Assembly: GCF_003255815.1 (NCBI RefSeq)
Contig: NC_037671.1
Span: forward strand, 152,264,645 to 152,328,644
Direction: 5' to 3'
Source: Theropithecus gelada
Lineage: Eukaryota > Chordata > Mammalia > Primates > Cercopithecidae
Length of the DNA stretch: 64,000 nucleotides
The notes beneath the pieces are model-generated. The model saw only the letters and a list, made by a program, of their open reading frames with translations. It did not search any database and was not told the DNA's origin. The position numbers were made by a program, and so were the translations under genes. This document shows positions 26,199 through 38,832 of this stretch, one piece after another; positions within the stretch are counted from its first letter, which is position 1; each line of letters starts with the position of its first letter.

Positions 26199-27099
26199 AA
26201 ATCTTATAAAACAGGAGTGATGTCACCAAAATGGTAGAGTAGAAGGAAGTTGGCTTCACTTTCCCTTGACAGAAAACCTAAAACAAAAATATAACACTAA
26301 GACTATCATCAGCAATATTCCAGAACTCAAATATGAAAATGAGACAGTTTCGGAGTCCATAGAGAAGTGAAAAAATTCTGTACAGAGGGCAAAAAAAAAA
26401 ATCAGACTTTTACGTTTGAGATTCCTGCTCCCTAGTCTGCCAGGCACAAAACCCAAGGAAAATTTCTCCCTGACGCATGATTACTATACAGGAAGAAGTG
26501 AGATCAAGGTGGACAACCAGCTTTCCCACCATCTTGGGTTTCCTGGCAGAAGACCTGTCCCTCTTCAACCCGTTGGAAACATCACAAGTGCCCAAAGGGA
26601 GAAAAGTTCCTGAGGGCAGCTAGAAACAAAGCAGAGAGATGGGACTAGCATCCACAGGTGAAAAACACTGCTCTGTATCGAGGCCAAAGGAGATGCCAAA
26701 TCAGAGTGGCTGTTCAGCAACACAGAACTTTAGGGGGTACACTGGGGTCTCCTGAGCATGAACTTTTGGCCAACCTTTCCACACTGCCAGGATGCCAGGG
26801 TACTCTCTTCGGGACCTTCCCCGTCCAGGACAGGCAACACACTGAACTTTGTTAGTGCTGAAAAGGCAAATCTGGGCTAAAATGCCACCTAGTGCCAAAA
26901 AGGAGGTAGTGACCCAGCAAAAAGATATTGAACAGCTACATTGCAAATAAATACCTAAGCAGACATACTCAGTAAAAACCCAAACAAGCCAGATAGGCTA
27001 GAATTAGTAACTAATTCTTCAATGCAAAGACATAGATATATATCTGCAAGAAACAACATTAGCAAACGGTGAACCATGACCTCCTAAAACAGACAAAGA

Positions 27100-28500
27100 A
27101 AGGAGCCAGTGATCAACCTCATCGAGAAGGCAATTGGTAGACTCTCCAATCAGGAATTCAAAATAGCAGTTTTAAGGAAATTCAAAAATCTCCAAAATAA
27201 TACAAATAAGCAATTCAAAAATTTATCAGAGAAATTCAACGAAGAATTTGAGACAGTTTTTAAAAATCAAACAGAAATCCTAGAACTTAGAGGTATATTT
27301 GCTTAACTAAAAAGTTCATTAGAGGCTTTTAACAGTAGAATAAATGAAGCAGAGAAAAGAATCAGTGAAGTCAAAGACAGGCAATTGGAAAACACACTGT
27401 GTGAGAGAGAGAAAAGAAAAAAAGAATGAAAAGGAATGAAAAATGCCCACTGTAAGAATTAAAGAAAGAGGAAAGAAAAACAAAAAGTTGCTATACAGTC
27501 AAGAAAAGGTTTATTTTAGAGAAAACAAACCTGAGAGAGGCTACTGGCTGAGTTAGGTCATGCCCACTCTCTTACAGACTAAGAGTTTTTAAGGATTTAG
27601 GGTGGGGGAGTTTATCAGAGGCTTGGACTGCTTCTGTGTCTCTTTTGTCTCTTTGTTGTGCTTATCTGGGAGGGAGAGTTGTGTGTCTGTTCCCATATAT
27701 CCCTGAAGCTGAAGGCACACTTGTGGAGTCTGCTTTTAGCATTTCTATCTTAGTGCACCTAAAGGGAAAAGAATGTGCTTATTAAGGCCCACTGTTTTAC
27801 TGGGGCCCATTGTATGAGGGTGAGGTTTCACAGTTACCCAAGAGACATTCCCCACATCTCCCTCTGTGCCCAAGCAACCTTATCTGTGTTTTACTGTCTG
27901 TTCTTTCTGGCTGCTTGTAGTTGGAAGAGAAGTGATTTCCTTGAAATGAATGAAGCTAGAAAGGGAGCTGGAACTTAAAATGGTGGTGTTTGTATGAAAT
28001 GATGGTGCTCCTGCTCTGTCACCCACAAGATATAAAAAACTACCTTAAAAGAAAATCTAAAAATTAATGGTATTCAAGGGGAATCTGAGCAAAAGAAAAA
28101 GAAAGCATATTCAAAGAAGTAATAATACAAAACTTTCCAAAACTTGAGGAAGATATAAATATTCAGGTATGTAAAGGTCAGAGATCACCAAACAGATTAA
28201 GCCCAAATAAGACTACTCCAAGTCATGTAATAATAAAATTCTTAAAGGGCAAGGGCAAAAGGGATCCTAAAGACAGCAAAAGAAAATAAGTATAAATGTA
28301 TACTAAAGACAGCAAAAGAGAATAAGCATAAATGTATAGAGGCTCCAATTTATTTGGCAACGGATTTTTCAGTAAAAATCATATAGGTCAGGAGGGAGGA
28401 GGATGACATATTCAAAACAGTAAAAAAAAAAAAAAAAAAAAAAAATGCCAACTGAGAATATACCCTGAAAATTTATCTTTCAAACCTGAAGAAGAAATAT
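27100..28500 (+). pseudogene. LINE-1 ORF1 remnant, split by a solo LTR
   Basis: ORF1 encodes the L1 RNA-binding chaperone. Residues such as GRLSNQEFKIAVLRKFKNLQ and a coiled-coil-like stretch with KNLQNNTNKQF and FETVFKNQTEI can be read at 27109-27306. A stop (TAA) follows at 27304, then more ORF1-like text to 27420. The coding remnant resumes after the LTR at 28027 with the RRM-like region and the C-terminal part near 28340-28500. It includes a long poly-A run (about 28421-28445). Not functional. Confidence 0.7.
27451..28021 (-). mobile_element. Solo ERV LTR, antisense, with 5-bp target duplication
   Basis: On the minus strand it reads TGACAGAGCAGG to TTCTTACA, so it has TG...CA ends. It carries a polyadenylation signal AATAAA (complement at 27510-27515). 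The + strand flanks are CCCAC at 27446-27450 and CCCAC at 28022-28026, a perfect 5-bp target duplication. It interrupts the ORF1 of the host L1. 571 bp, no internal viral genes. Family not named; base composition is clearly higher in GC than the host. Confidence 0.85.
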
Positions 28501-31500
28501 AGTTTTTTCAAAATGAACAAAAACTAAGAAAATTCATCACAACAGACCTGTATTACTAGAAATCATAAAGAGAATTTTTCAGTTTGAAAGGAAAAATACT
28601 GACATGCAAAAGTAAAACATAAAAAGGCATAAAACCCACTCATGAAATAAGTACAAAGACAAGCTCAGAATACTATAACAAGATTTTGATATGTAATCCA
28701 ATGAACTCTAGTATGAAGACTAAAAGACAAATCTACCAAAAGTAATAGGAGCTACAGCAACCTGTTAAGAGATAGTCAGGATAAAAACACATAAATTGAA
28801 ACAACAAAAGTAAAAATGAGGGGGGAATGAAGTTAAAGTGTAGAGTTTGTCATTTTTCCTTTATTTCTATTACTTTCTTTGTGATAAAAGATAAGTTGCC
28901 ATCTCTTTAAAATAACTTGTTATAATTATAAGATTTGTGCAAGCCTGATGGCTACCACAAAGCTAAAACCTATAATGAATGCACTAAAAATAAAAACCAT
29001 TAATTAAAACATACTACCAAAGAAAATCATGTAATCACAAAGGATGACAGTAAGAAAAGTAAAGAGGAATTATAAAACAACTAGAAAACATGTCACAAAT
29101 GACAGTAGTAAGTCCTTACTTATCAATATTAACATTGATATAAAAGAAATAAATGCTCTAATGAAAAGATATAGAGTAAATGAATGCATAAAGAAAAAAG
29201 ATCCAACTATATGTTGCCTATAAGAAGCCCACTTCACCTATAAAAATACACATAGACTGAACTTGAAGGAATGGAAAAGATATTCTATGCAAATGGAAAC
29301 AAAAAAAGAACAGGAGTAGTTATATTTATATAAGATAAAATAGACAACAAATCAAAGACTGCAAAAATGAACAAACAAACAAAGAACACTATTTTTAAAA
29401 AGAGGTCAATTCGGCAAGAGGATATAACAACTATAAATATCTACACACCCAACACAGTAACTCTCAAGTATATAAGATGAGCATTAATTGATCTAAAGAG
29501 AAAGATGAGTTGTAATACAATAATGGTTAAGACTTCAACACCCCGCTCCCATTAATGGACAAATTATCCAAACAGAAAAATCGACAAAGAAGCATCAGAA
29601 TTAAACTACATAGTAGACCAAATGGGCCTAACTGACATTTTCAGAACATTTCACTCAATTATTGTAGAATACGCAGTCTTCTCATCAGCCCATGAAACAT
29701 GCTTTAGAACAGACAGTATGTTTGGTCACAAAACAAGTCTCAAACAAATTCAAAAAAGGCAAAATTATATCAATTATCTTCTCAGACCACAATGGAATAA
29801 AATTAGACATCAATAACAAGAGAAATGTTGTAAACTACACAATCACATGGAAATTAAACAACATGCTCCCGAAGGACCAACAGATAAATGAATAAGTTAA
29901 TTTAAAAATTAAAAAAATTCTTGAAACAAATGAATATAGAAATACAATATACCAAATTCTATGGGATACAGAATAGGGAAGAGGGAAGTTTATGTCAATA
30001 TGTGCCTATGTAAAATAGTAGTAAGTTTTCAAATAAATCACCTAATGATATACCCCAAGGAACTAGAAAAACAAAAACTAACCCCAATGATAGTCGAAGG
30101 GAAGAAATAATAAATACTAGAGCACAAATAAATGAACTTTCGGCTAAAAGAACCCCCCAAATCAACAAAACAAAAAGTTGGGTTTTTGAAAAGATATACA
30201 ACATAGACAAACCTTTTTCTAGACTAAGAAAGAATGAGAAGATTCAAATAACTAAGATCAGGAATAAAAAAGCAAGGTAAACAACTGATACCACATAAAT
30301 ACAAAGAATCTTTAGAGGCTATTAAGAACAACTACACACTAACACTTTGGAAAACCTAGAATCAATGGATAAATTCTTGCATACATACAAAATATCAAGA
30401 TTTAATCAAGAAGAAATAGAAAACAGACCAAATGTGACTTACAAGATTGAATTAGTAAAAAATTTTCTCATCAAAGATAAGCTTAGAACCTGATAGTTTC
30501 ACTGCTGAATTCTGTTAAACACTTAAAAAAGAATTAATATCAATTCTACTGAAACAATTTGAAAAAATTGAAGAAGTGACAATACTTTCAAACTCATTCC
30601 AAAAGGCAAAATTACCCCAATACGAAAACCAGACAAGGTCACAAAGAAAAAGGAAAACTACAGACCAATATCCCAGATGAACATAGATGCAACTATTCTC
30701 AACAAAATACTAGCAAACTGAATTCAACAACACATTAAAAAGATCATTTATCATAAGCAAGTGGGACTCATTCCAAGGATGCAAGAATGGTTCAATGTAT
30801 CAAATTAATAAACATGACATATTACATTAACAGAACCAAGAACAAAAACCATATAATCATTTCAATAGGTGCTGAAAAAGCATTTGATAAAACTCAACAT
30901 CTCTTTATGATAAAAAGTACTCAGCAAAATGGGTATAGAAGGAATATACATCAAAACAATAAAGGCATATATGACAACCCCACAGCTAACATCATACTGA
31001 ATGGGGAAATATCTAAAGCCTTGCCTCTAAGCTTTGGAACAAGATAAGGATATTTACTTTCACCATGTTTATTCAACATAATACTGTAAGTCCTAGTCAG
31101 AGCAATCAAGCAACGGAAACAAATAAAGGGCATCAAAGCTGGAAAAGAAGAAGTTAAAAGATCCTTGTTCACAGATGACACTATATTTAGAGAATTCTTA
31201 ATACATCACCTAACACTGTTAAGAGTTATTGAATAAATTCAGTAAAGTTGGAGGATATAAAATTAACATACAAAAATCAGTATCATTTATATACATCTGC
31301 AGCTGAAAAAGAAATTAAGAAAACAATTCCATTTACAATAGTTAAAAAATATAAACTACTTAGGAATAAATTTAACCAAAGAAATGAAAGATCTTTACAT
31401 GGAAACTATAAAACATTGATGAAAGAAATGAAGAGGACAAAGGAAAATGGAAAGACATTTCATGCTCGTGGATTTTAAGAATTAATATTGTTAAAATGTC

Positions 31501-32729
31501 AATATTAAAACAAATTCAAACAATGTCTGTCAAAATACCATTGCCATTCTTCACAGAAATAGAAAAAATAATTCTAAAATTTACATGGAGTCACTAAAGC
31601 CTTCAATCCTGAAAAAAGAAGAAAGTTGGAGGCATCACACTGCCTGACTTCAAAGTATACTACTGAGCTACAGTAACCAAAACAGTATGGCACCAGCATA
31701 AAAACAGACATAGACCAATGGAACATAATAGAAAACCCAGAACCAAATCCATACATTTAAGATCAAATCATTACTGAGAAAGCCTTCAGGCATTGTACAT
31801 TGGAAAGAAATAAGACAATCTTTTCAATAAATGGTTCTGGGAAAACTGCACATCCATATGCAAAAGAATAAAACTAGAAACTTATCTATCACCATACACA
31901 AAAATCAAATAAAAATTGATTAAAGACTTAAATCTAAGACTGGAAACTATAAAAGTAGTAAAAGAAAACACTGTGGAAATGCCCTAGATCATTAGTCTGG
32001 GTAAAGATATTTTGAGTAAGACCTCAAAATCACAGGTAACAAAAGCAAAAATAAGATTTGTAAATAAGATGTAAATAAGATGTAAATAAGATTACATCAA
32101 TCTGAAAAGCATCTGCACATCAAAGGAAACAACAAAATGAAGAGGTAACCCACAGAATGGGAGAAAACATTTGCAAATTACCCATATGACAAGGGATAAA
32201 TTATCAGAATATAAAAAGAACCCAAACAACTCAGTAGCAAAAGAACCAATAATTCAATTTTAATACAAATGAAAGGTCAGTATAGACATTTCTCAGAAGA
32301 TATGCAAATGGCAGATGGATATATGAAAAAGGGCTCAGCATCACTAATAGTCTGAGAAATAAAAATCAAAATCACAATGAAATGTCATCTCACCTCAGTC
32401 AAAATTGCTTTTATCAAAAAGATAGGCAATAACAAATGCTGGCAAGGATATGGAAAGAAGGGAACCTTTTTATATGATTGGTGGGAATATAAACTAGTAC
32501 AGTCGTTATAGAAAACAGTATGAAAGTTACTCAAAAAATTAAATATAGAACTACCACAGGATACAACAATTCCACTACCAGATATATATCTAAAAGAAAG
32601 GAAATAAATATATCAAAGAGATATATCCACTCCAATGTTTATTGTGACACTATTCAAATAACCAAAATATGGAATCAACCTAGTACCCATAAGTAAATGA
32701 ATAGATAGAGAAAATGTGGTATATATACA

Positions 32730-33494
32730 TGTATCAGTCTGTTCTCACACTGCTATGAATAACTACCTGAGACTGGGTAATTTATGAAGAAGAGAAGTTT
32801 AATTTACCCACAGTTCAACAGGCTTAACAGAAAGCATGGCTGAGAGTTCTCAGAAACTGGCAATCATGATGGAAAGCACAGGGGAAGCAAGCACATCTTA
32901 CCATGGTGAAGTTGAAGAGAGAGAGAGTGAGAAGGAGAGAGAAGTCACACAGTTTTGAACCATCAGATCTTGTGAGAACACACTATCATGAGAACAGCAA
33001 GGGGGAAATCCACCCCTGATATGGTTTGGCTGTGTCCCTACACAAATCTCATCTTGAATTGTAATTTTCATAATCCCCACATGTCATGGGAGGAACCCAG
33101 TGGGAGGTAATTGAATAATGGGGGTGGTTTCTCCCATGCTATTCTCACGATAGTGAGTAAATTCTCATGAGATCTGATAGTTTCGTGAGGGGCATCCCTG
33201 TTTGCTTGGTTCTCATTCTTCTCTCTCCTGCCACCTTGTAAAGAGGGACGTGTTGCTTCTGCTTCTGCCGTGATTGTAAGTTTCCTGAGGCCTCCCCAGC
33301 CCTGTAGAACTGTGAGTCAATTAAACTTCTTTCCTTTATAAGTTCCCTAGTCTCAGGTATGGCCTTATAGCAGTGTGAGAATGGACTAATACAGCTCCCA
33401 TGATCCAATCATCTCCCACCCGTACCCTCCCTTGACGTGTAGGGATACAAATTGAGATGAGATTTGGACAGTTACACACAGCCAATCCATATCA
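32730..33494 (-). mobile_element. MST/THE1-like MaLR LTR, antisense, split by a second LTR
   Basis: The left half 32730-33016 and right half 33394-33494 read together on the minus strand as one LTR beginning TGATATGGATTGGC and ending ACTGATACA. Flanks ATACA at 32725-32729 and ATACA at 33495-33499 form a perfect 5-bp target duplication in the host L1 3' part. A GA-rich run lies at 32912-32940. Confidence 0.88.
33017..33393 (+). mobile_element. MST/THE1-like MaLR LTR, sense, inserted in an opposite related LTR
   Basis: Begins TGATATGGTTTGGCTGTG and ends GGACTAATACA, typical of MST/THE1 LTRs, with the polyadenylation region near 33320. It splits the antisense LTR described at 32730. A clear target duplication is not visible; the flanks ACCCC and GCTCC have diverged or the site was altered. 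Confidence 0.9.
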
Positions 33495-34075
33495 ATACAC
33501 AATAGAATATTATTCAGCTATAAGAAAAATGAAATCTTATAATTTCCAGCAACATGGATGGAACAGGAGGAACTTTAAGTGAAATAAAACAGGAACAGGA
33601 AGATGAACATCATATTTCACACTCATATGCAAGAGCTTAAAAAATGAATCACATGAAGACAGAGGGTAGATTGGTGGTTACCATAGGTTAGGAAGGGTAG
33701 GGAGTCGGGGGATTGAAAAGAAGTTGATTTGTGGGTACAAAAATTCAGTTAGATAGAAGAAATAAGATCTATTATTTGATAAATAAGTAGAGTGACTACA
33801 GGAAACACTAATTTATTATATATTTCAGAACAGCTAGAAGAAAATAATTTGTATGTTTTCAGCATAAAGGAAAGTTAAATGTTTAATGTGATGGATATAA
33901 CAATTACTCTTATTTGAAAATTGTATATTATGCAAATGTATCAAAATATCACATATACCTCCAAAATATGTACATATATCATGAATCAATATAATAAATA
34001 AATAAATAAGTAAATAAATAAATAACTAGACGGGTTCCAGAAAAAAATAAAAAATAAAAAAAATCTTAGAAAACA

Positions 34076-35790
34076 TACAAACGATCTTGATGATGACAGC
34101 TACAAAAGGTTGATGACAAATTAAAGAAAACATAAATATTTCTAGACACCATATTTCTAGTTTGAAAAACTCAATATCATAAGGATGCCCATTATTTTAA
34201 TTTATCTATAGATTTAACATATTTCTTCTATCCATATTTCAGTAATGGTTTTTCTTTTAAAAGCAATCTTATAAAATTTATGTGAAAATGAAAGACCCTA
34301 GAATAGATGTATTCTAGGGGAATAAAGTGAAAGAAATCATTCTTCTTAACATACTATATAGACACAGTAATCCAGATAGTGTGGTACTATTGGAGTAATA
34401 AACACATAGATAAATGGAACAGAATAGAAAAACCAGAAATATATCCTCACAAATACGTTCAATGAGTTTTTGACCAAGTTGCAAGAGCGATTTAATAGAA
34501 GAGAAATTGCTTTTTAAATAAATGGTGCTGGAGCAATTAGACGTCCTTAAGCAAAAGGAATCTTAACTAACTCTGTATATCTTCTACAAGGACTAACTCA
34601 AAGTAGATAAAGAATGTAAATATAAAATATAAAACTATGAAATTCCAGAAAATAAATAAGTAAAAATCTTTGGCACCTAGAACGAGGTGAAGAGGTCTTA
34701 GATATGACTCCAAAAGTATAATATGTAGGAGGAAAATTGATCGGACATCTGCAAAGTTTAAAAAATTCACTCTGTGAAAGAGTTCGTTTAAAAAAATGGA
34801 AAGATAACCTGTGGACTGTGAGAAAATATTTGCAAACCATATATCCAACAAAAGTCTTATATCTAGGATATATTAAGATTTCTCAAAAGTTGGCAATAAG
34901 CAATCCAATTAGAAGATGGGAAAAAGACATAAACAGACATTTGATAGAAGAGATACTGATGCCAAATAAGCACATGCAAAGATGTGTAATATCATTGGTC
35001 AATGAAGAAATAAAAACTAAAACCACAATAAGATATGACTAATGCTCATCAGAATGGCTAAAATAAAAGAAATAGTGATAACACAAACACTAGTGTGGAT
35101 GTGAGGAGAATGTCACTGATACATAGTACATCAACTCTGAGGAATAATTTGGTGGTTATTTATAAACTAAAATGGACCTACCATATGACCTGGCAATTAT
35201 ACTCTTAAGCATATATCTCAGAGAAATAACTTATTTTCCCTCAGAAAATTATGCATAGATATTCACAGCACCTTTATTTATAGTAGTCAAAAGCCCAAAT
35301 GTGCTTCAGTGAATGAATAATTAAGCAAAGGTGTTATATCTATGGCATAAACCACCTTTATGCCATAAAGCAATAAAAAGGAATGAACCATTAATACATG
35401 CAGCAACTTGAATGAACCTTAAGGAAATTGTTTCTAAAGGGAATAAAAGTTAATATCAAAAGGAAACAGGTTGCATGTTTTCATTTACATAACACTTGTG
35501 TAATAGCTTAAGTATTGCTATGAAGTACATATTAGTTATTGCCAGGGCTCAGGGTGGGGTATAGGGTGGGTATGGATATAAGTAAGTAGGATAAGGGAGC
35601 CTTCTGGTAATGGATGGTTTAAGTATTTAATATCTTGATTTTGGTAGTGAACCAATGTCAACAGCCTGATGTTGATAAAGTAAAATGGTGATATTGGGAA
35701 AGTTTAGGTGAAAGGGTACATGTGAACTCCCTGTATTCTTTCTTTTCACTTTACTATAAATCTATAATTATTGAAAAAATAAGTTTAAAA
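34076..35790 (+). mobile_element. Old L1M LINE-1, 3' part of the host element
   Basis: Continues the ORF2 sequence interrupted at 26198, including the C-terminal region near 34380-35040, and ends in the 3' UTR near 35790 with 'attgaaaaaataagtttaaaaagtg'. A 101-residue frame at 34737-35042 reads L1 ORF2 C-terminal sequence (WKDNLWTVRKYLQTIYPTK). Not functional. Confidence 0.75.
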
Positions 35791-36520
35791 AGTGAGGTCA
35801 TATGTTGTTTTGTTACATAAGGCTGAATTCTCCTGTAAGGGTTGTAATATTTTTCTCTGCACCAGTAGTAAAGCTTGTAAGTTGTCCAGCTTTTTGCTAA
35901 TTTTAGAGCAGAGAAATGGTATCCAGTATTCATTTGCATTTCTCTTATCATGAATGTGTTAACACAATGTCAAAACAAATTCACATGAATCATAAAATTT
36001 TCCAACTTCAATCTTAACTAATGATTTTAAGGATTCAAGCAAGAAGCAGACATGGACAAAATTTATTTTTAAATGGCAGGGCATTATTCATACACTGCAT
36101 CCTAATTATCTTTTTTTCCCCTAAAGTAATGTGCAATTTCAACTTGGATTAACAGACATTTCTGAACAATATATGCAAATACATTGTTTTCAAAGACATC
36201 AATTTCAGTTTTGGGGCTCCCCAGCTTTATGCTTTGTTATTTACACAGACAAAGAAATGCCTACATGATTAACTCCCATCACCAGCTCTGCCCCAGAAAT
36301 CCGTAAGTGTTATGTTTATTTGCAATAACTGACCTGGTACATGCCATCTGAATAAAAAGCATTTTTATAGAGTGAGTCTCTGTTATTCAACCATTTATTT
36401 AGTAGGAGATCTGATATAGGTTGTTAACCTACATGTAAAGAAATCTGATCTAAGTTAATAATTACCATGGACATTCTGCTTAGGGAGGGATGAAGCACAA
36501 GTCTCTGTTAATTTCCTTCC
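35791..36520. other. Anonymous sequence between L1 elements
   Basis: No gene and no confidently named repeat. The middle (36100-36370) is less AT-rich and not obviously repeat-derived. Confidence 0.5.
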
Positions 36521-36524
36521 AAGG

Positions 36525-38385
36525 AATACATTTAGCCAAGACAATCCTAAGCAAAAGGAACAAAGCTGGAGGCATCACACTACTTGTCTTCAGACTATAC
36601 TATAGGGCTACAGTAACCAAAACAGCATGGTATTGGTACAAGGACAGGCTGATAGACCAATGGAACAGAATAGAGAACCCAGAAATAAGGCCAGACACCT
36701 ACAACCATCTGATCTTTTAAAAAACTGACAAAAACAAGCAGTGGAGTGAAGACTTCCTATTCAATAAATAGTGCTGGGATATGAGGCTTGCCATACACAA
36801 AAGATTGAAGCTGGACCCCTTTCTTACACCATATACAAAAATCAACTAAAGATGGATTAAAGACTTAAATGTAAAACCCCACACTATAACAATCCTGGAA
36901 GACAACCTAGGTAATGCCATCCTGGACATAAGAATGGGAAAAGATTTTATGACAAAGACACCTGGTGCAATCTCAACAAGAGCAAAAATTGACAAATGGG
37001 ATCTAATTTAACTAAAGAGCTTCTGCACAGCAAAAGAAATGACTAACAGAGTAAACAGGTAACCTACAAAATGGGAGAAAATATTTGCAAACTATGCATC
37101 TGACAAAGGTCTAATATCCAGTATCTTTAAGGACCTCAAACAAATTTACAAGAGAAAATCAAACAACCCTATTAAAAAGTGGGCAAAACACATGAATAGA
37201 CACTTTTCAAAAGAAGACATACATGGAGCCAACAATTATGTAAACAAAGCTCAACATCACTGCTTATTAGAGAAATATAAATCAAAACCACTATAAGATA
37301 CTGTCTCACACCAGTCAGAATGGCTATTATTAAAAAGTCAAAAAATAACAGATGCTGGGGAGGTTGTGGAGGAAAAGAACACGTACATTGTTGGTGGAAG
37401 TATAAATTAAATTAGTTCAACCATCGTTGAAGACAGTTTGAGATTCCTCAAATACCTAAAGATAGAAATACCGTTGGACCCAGCAATTCCATTACTGGGT
37501 GATACGGTTTGGCTGTGTTCCCATTCAAATCTCAACTTGAATTGTATCTCCCAGAATTCCCATGTGTGAGAAGGACCCAGGGGGAGGTAATTGAATCACG
37601 AGGGCTGGTCTTTGTCATACTATTCTCATGATAGTGAATATGTCTCATGACATCTGATGGATTTATCCATCAGATAAATGGTTTTCTGCTTTTGTTTCTT
37701 CCTCATTTTTTCTTACTGCCACAGTGTAAGAAGTGCCTTTCACTCCCCACCATGATTCTGAGGCCTCCCCAACCATATGGAACTGTATGTCCAATTAAAC
37801 CTCTTTTTCTTCCCATCTTGGGTATGTCCTTATCAGCAACATGAAAATGGACTAATACGCTGGGTATATACCCAAGGGAATATAAATCATTCTATTATAA
37901 AGACAAATGTATGTGTATGTTCATTGCAGCACTATTCACAATAGTAAAGACATGGAATCAACCTAAATGCCCATCAGTGGTGGACTGGATAAAGAAAATG
38001 TGATACATATACACTACAGAATACTTTGCAGCCATAACAATGAATGAGATCATGTCCTTTGCAGGAACATGGAAGGAGCTGGAGGCAATTATCCTTAGCA
38101 AACTAATGCAGGAAGAGAAAACCAAATACCGCATGTTTTCACCTGTAAGTGAGAGCTAAATGATAAGAACACATGGACACACGGAGAAGAACAATACACA
38201 TTGGGGCCTACCAGAGGGAGGAGAGGTGGGGGAGGGAGAAGATCATTAAAATAACTAAAAGATACTAGGCTTAATACTGGGGTGATGAAACAATCTATAC
38301 AACAGACTCCCATAACACATGCTTACCTATGTAACAAATCTGTGCATCCTACATATGTACCCCGAACTTAAAAGTAAAAAAAATT
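36525..38385 (+). mobile_element. LINE-1, 5'-truncated (L1P-type), interrupted by an MST-like LTR
   Basis: Begins in the C-terminal half of ORF2 (residues AKTILSKRNKAGGITLLVF at 36535 onward), continues through the 3' UTR ('gtaacaaatctgtgcatcc', 'tatgtaccccgaac') and ends in an A-rich tail at about 38385. The C-terminal ORF2 frame is open for 76 residues and then stops at 36718. The LTR at 37500 splits the ORF2 tail. Confidence 0.88.
37500..37859 (+). mobile_element. MST/THE1-like MaLR LTR, solo, with 5-bp target duplication
   Basis: Begins TGATACGGTTTGGCTGTG and ends GGACTAATACG (the usual terminal CA is CG here). Target duplication CTGGG at 37495-37499 and 37860-37864. Removing it restores the ordinary L1 ORF2 wording 'ttactgggtatataccc'. 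Confidence 0.92.
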
Positions 38386-38389
38386 TAGA

Positions 38390-38740
38390 GAGTGTTGAAA
38401 TTTTATTTTTATTTACACCTGACTATTAAGAAGCAACATCTAAGCCCTTGGAATATCGTGCCTGATAAGACTGTCTTTGTTTCCTTGGGGCCTTGGGGAC
38501 CCCATACAGTCTGTGTGAACAATATAATTTATGGAGTGGGCCTTGGTTCATGCAGTACCAACCAGATTTCTGCAGGGGCCGGAGGCTGGGGTTAAGCACC
38601 CAGGAAGTCAATCAGGCCTATTTGACTTACCTCCAATAGAAACGCTGGACACCTGGGCTTGAGTGTGCTTTCCTGGTTGATGATAGCCTATGTTCATTGT
38701 CATGTATTGTAAAACAATAAAGTCAAGCATTTTTTCATGT
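38390..38740 (+). other. Unclassified, LTR-like segment
   Basis: GC-richer than its surroundings, and ends with AATAAAG at 38717-38723 like the polyadenylation region of an LTR. I do not recognise the family. It may be an old LTR remnant, but there is no clear TG...CA pair or target duplication. Confidence 0.35.
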
Positions 38741-38744
38741 TAAA

Positions 38745-38832
38745 GTAGCACTTGAATATCTATTTTACAAATTTCCTTTTCATGTCTTTGCCTATTTTTA
38801 AAATTGGGACTTTTCTATTTCAGTTGATTTTT
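38745..38832 (-). mobile_element. Old LINE-1 fragment, antisense, left flank of the retrocopy
   Basis: The + strand text 'catgtctttgcctatttttaaaattggg' is a divergent form of the antisense L1 ORF2 3' region. Matching antisense L1 wording resumes right after the retrocopy, at 47435-47470. This suggests that the retrocopy inserted into this L1. Confidence 0.55.

Larger units (their letters stand above)
28900..33600 (+). pseudogene. LINE-1 ORF2 remnant (endonuclease and reverse transcriptase)
   Basis: ORF2 supplies endonuclease and reverse transcriptase for L1 retrotransposition. Visible parts in order: endonuclease near 29210-29880 (TFRTFHS-like and SDHNGIKLDINNKRN, with the conserved SDH), RT near 30430-31200 (FTDD at 31168), and the C-terminal region to about 32700, then interrupted by nested LTRs. 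Many stops break it into short frames. The ORF2 3' end resumes after 33500. Confidence 0.75.
26214..34060 (+). mobile_element. Full-length LINE-1 (L1PB/L1MA-type), dead, carrying nested LTRs
   Basis: Starts with an L1 5' UTR ('agtgatgtcaccaaaatggtag'). ORF1 lies about 27100-28500, and ORF2 from about 28900 with endonuclease, RT and C-terminal regions, followed by the 3' UTR and an A-rich tail with (AAAT)n at about 33985-34024. Without the inserted LTRs the element is about 6.5 kb, the length of an intact L1. The RT catalytic box is visible at 31168-31179 but reads FTDD where L1 normally has FADD. ORF1 and ORF2 are full of stops and shifts; the longest surviving pieces are 65-86 residues. The subfamily name is tentative. 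Confidence 0.85.
26199..34075. repeat. 15-bp target site duplication bracketing the full-length L1
   Basis: AAATCTTATAAAACA at 26199-26213 and AAATCTTAGAAAACA at 34061-34075, one mismatch. The outer sequences on both sides belong to the same older L1M ORF2, which confirms the junction. Confidence 0.85.
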
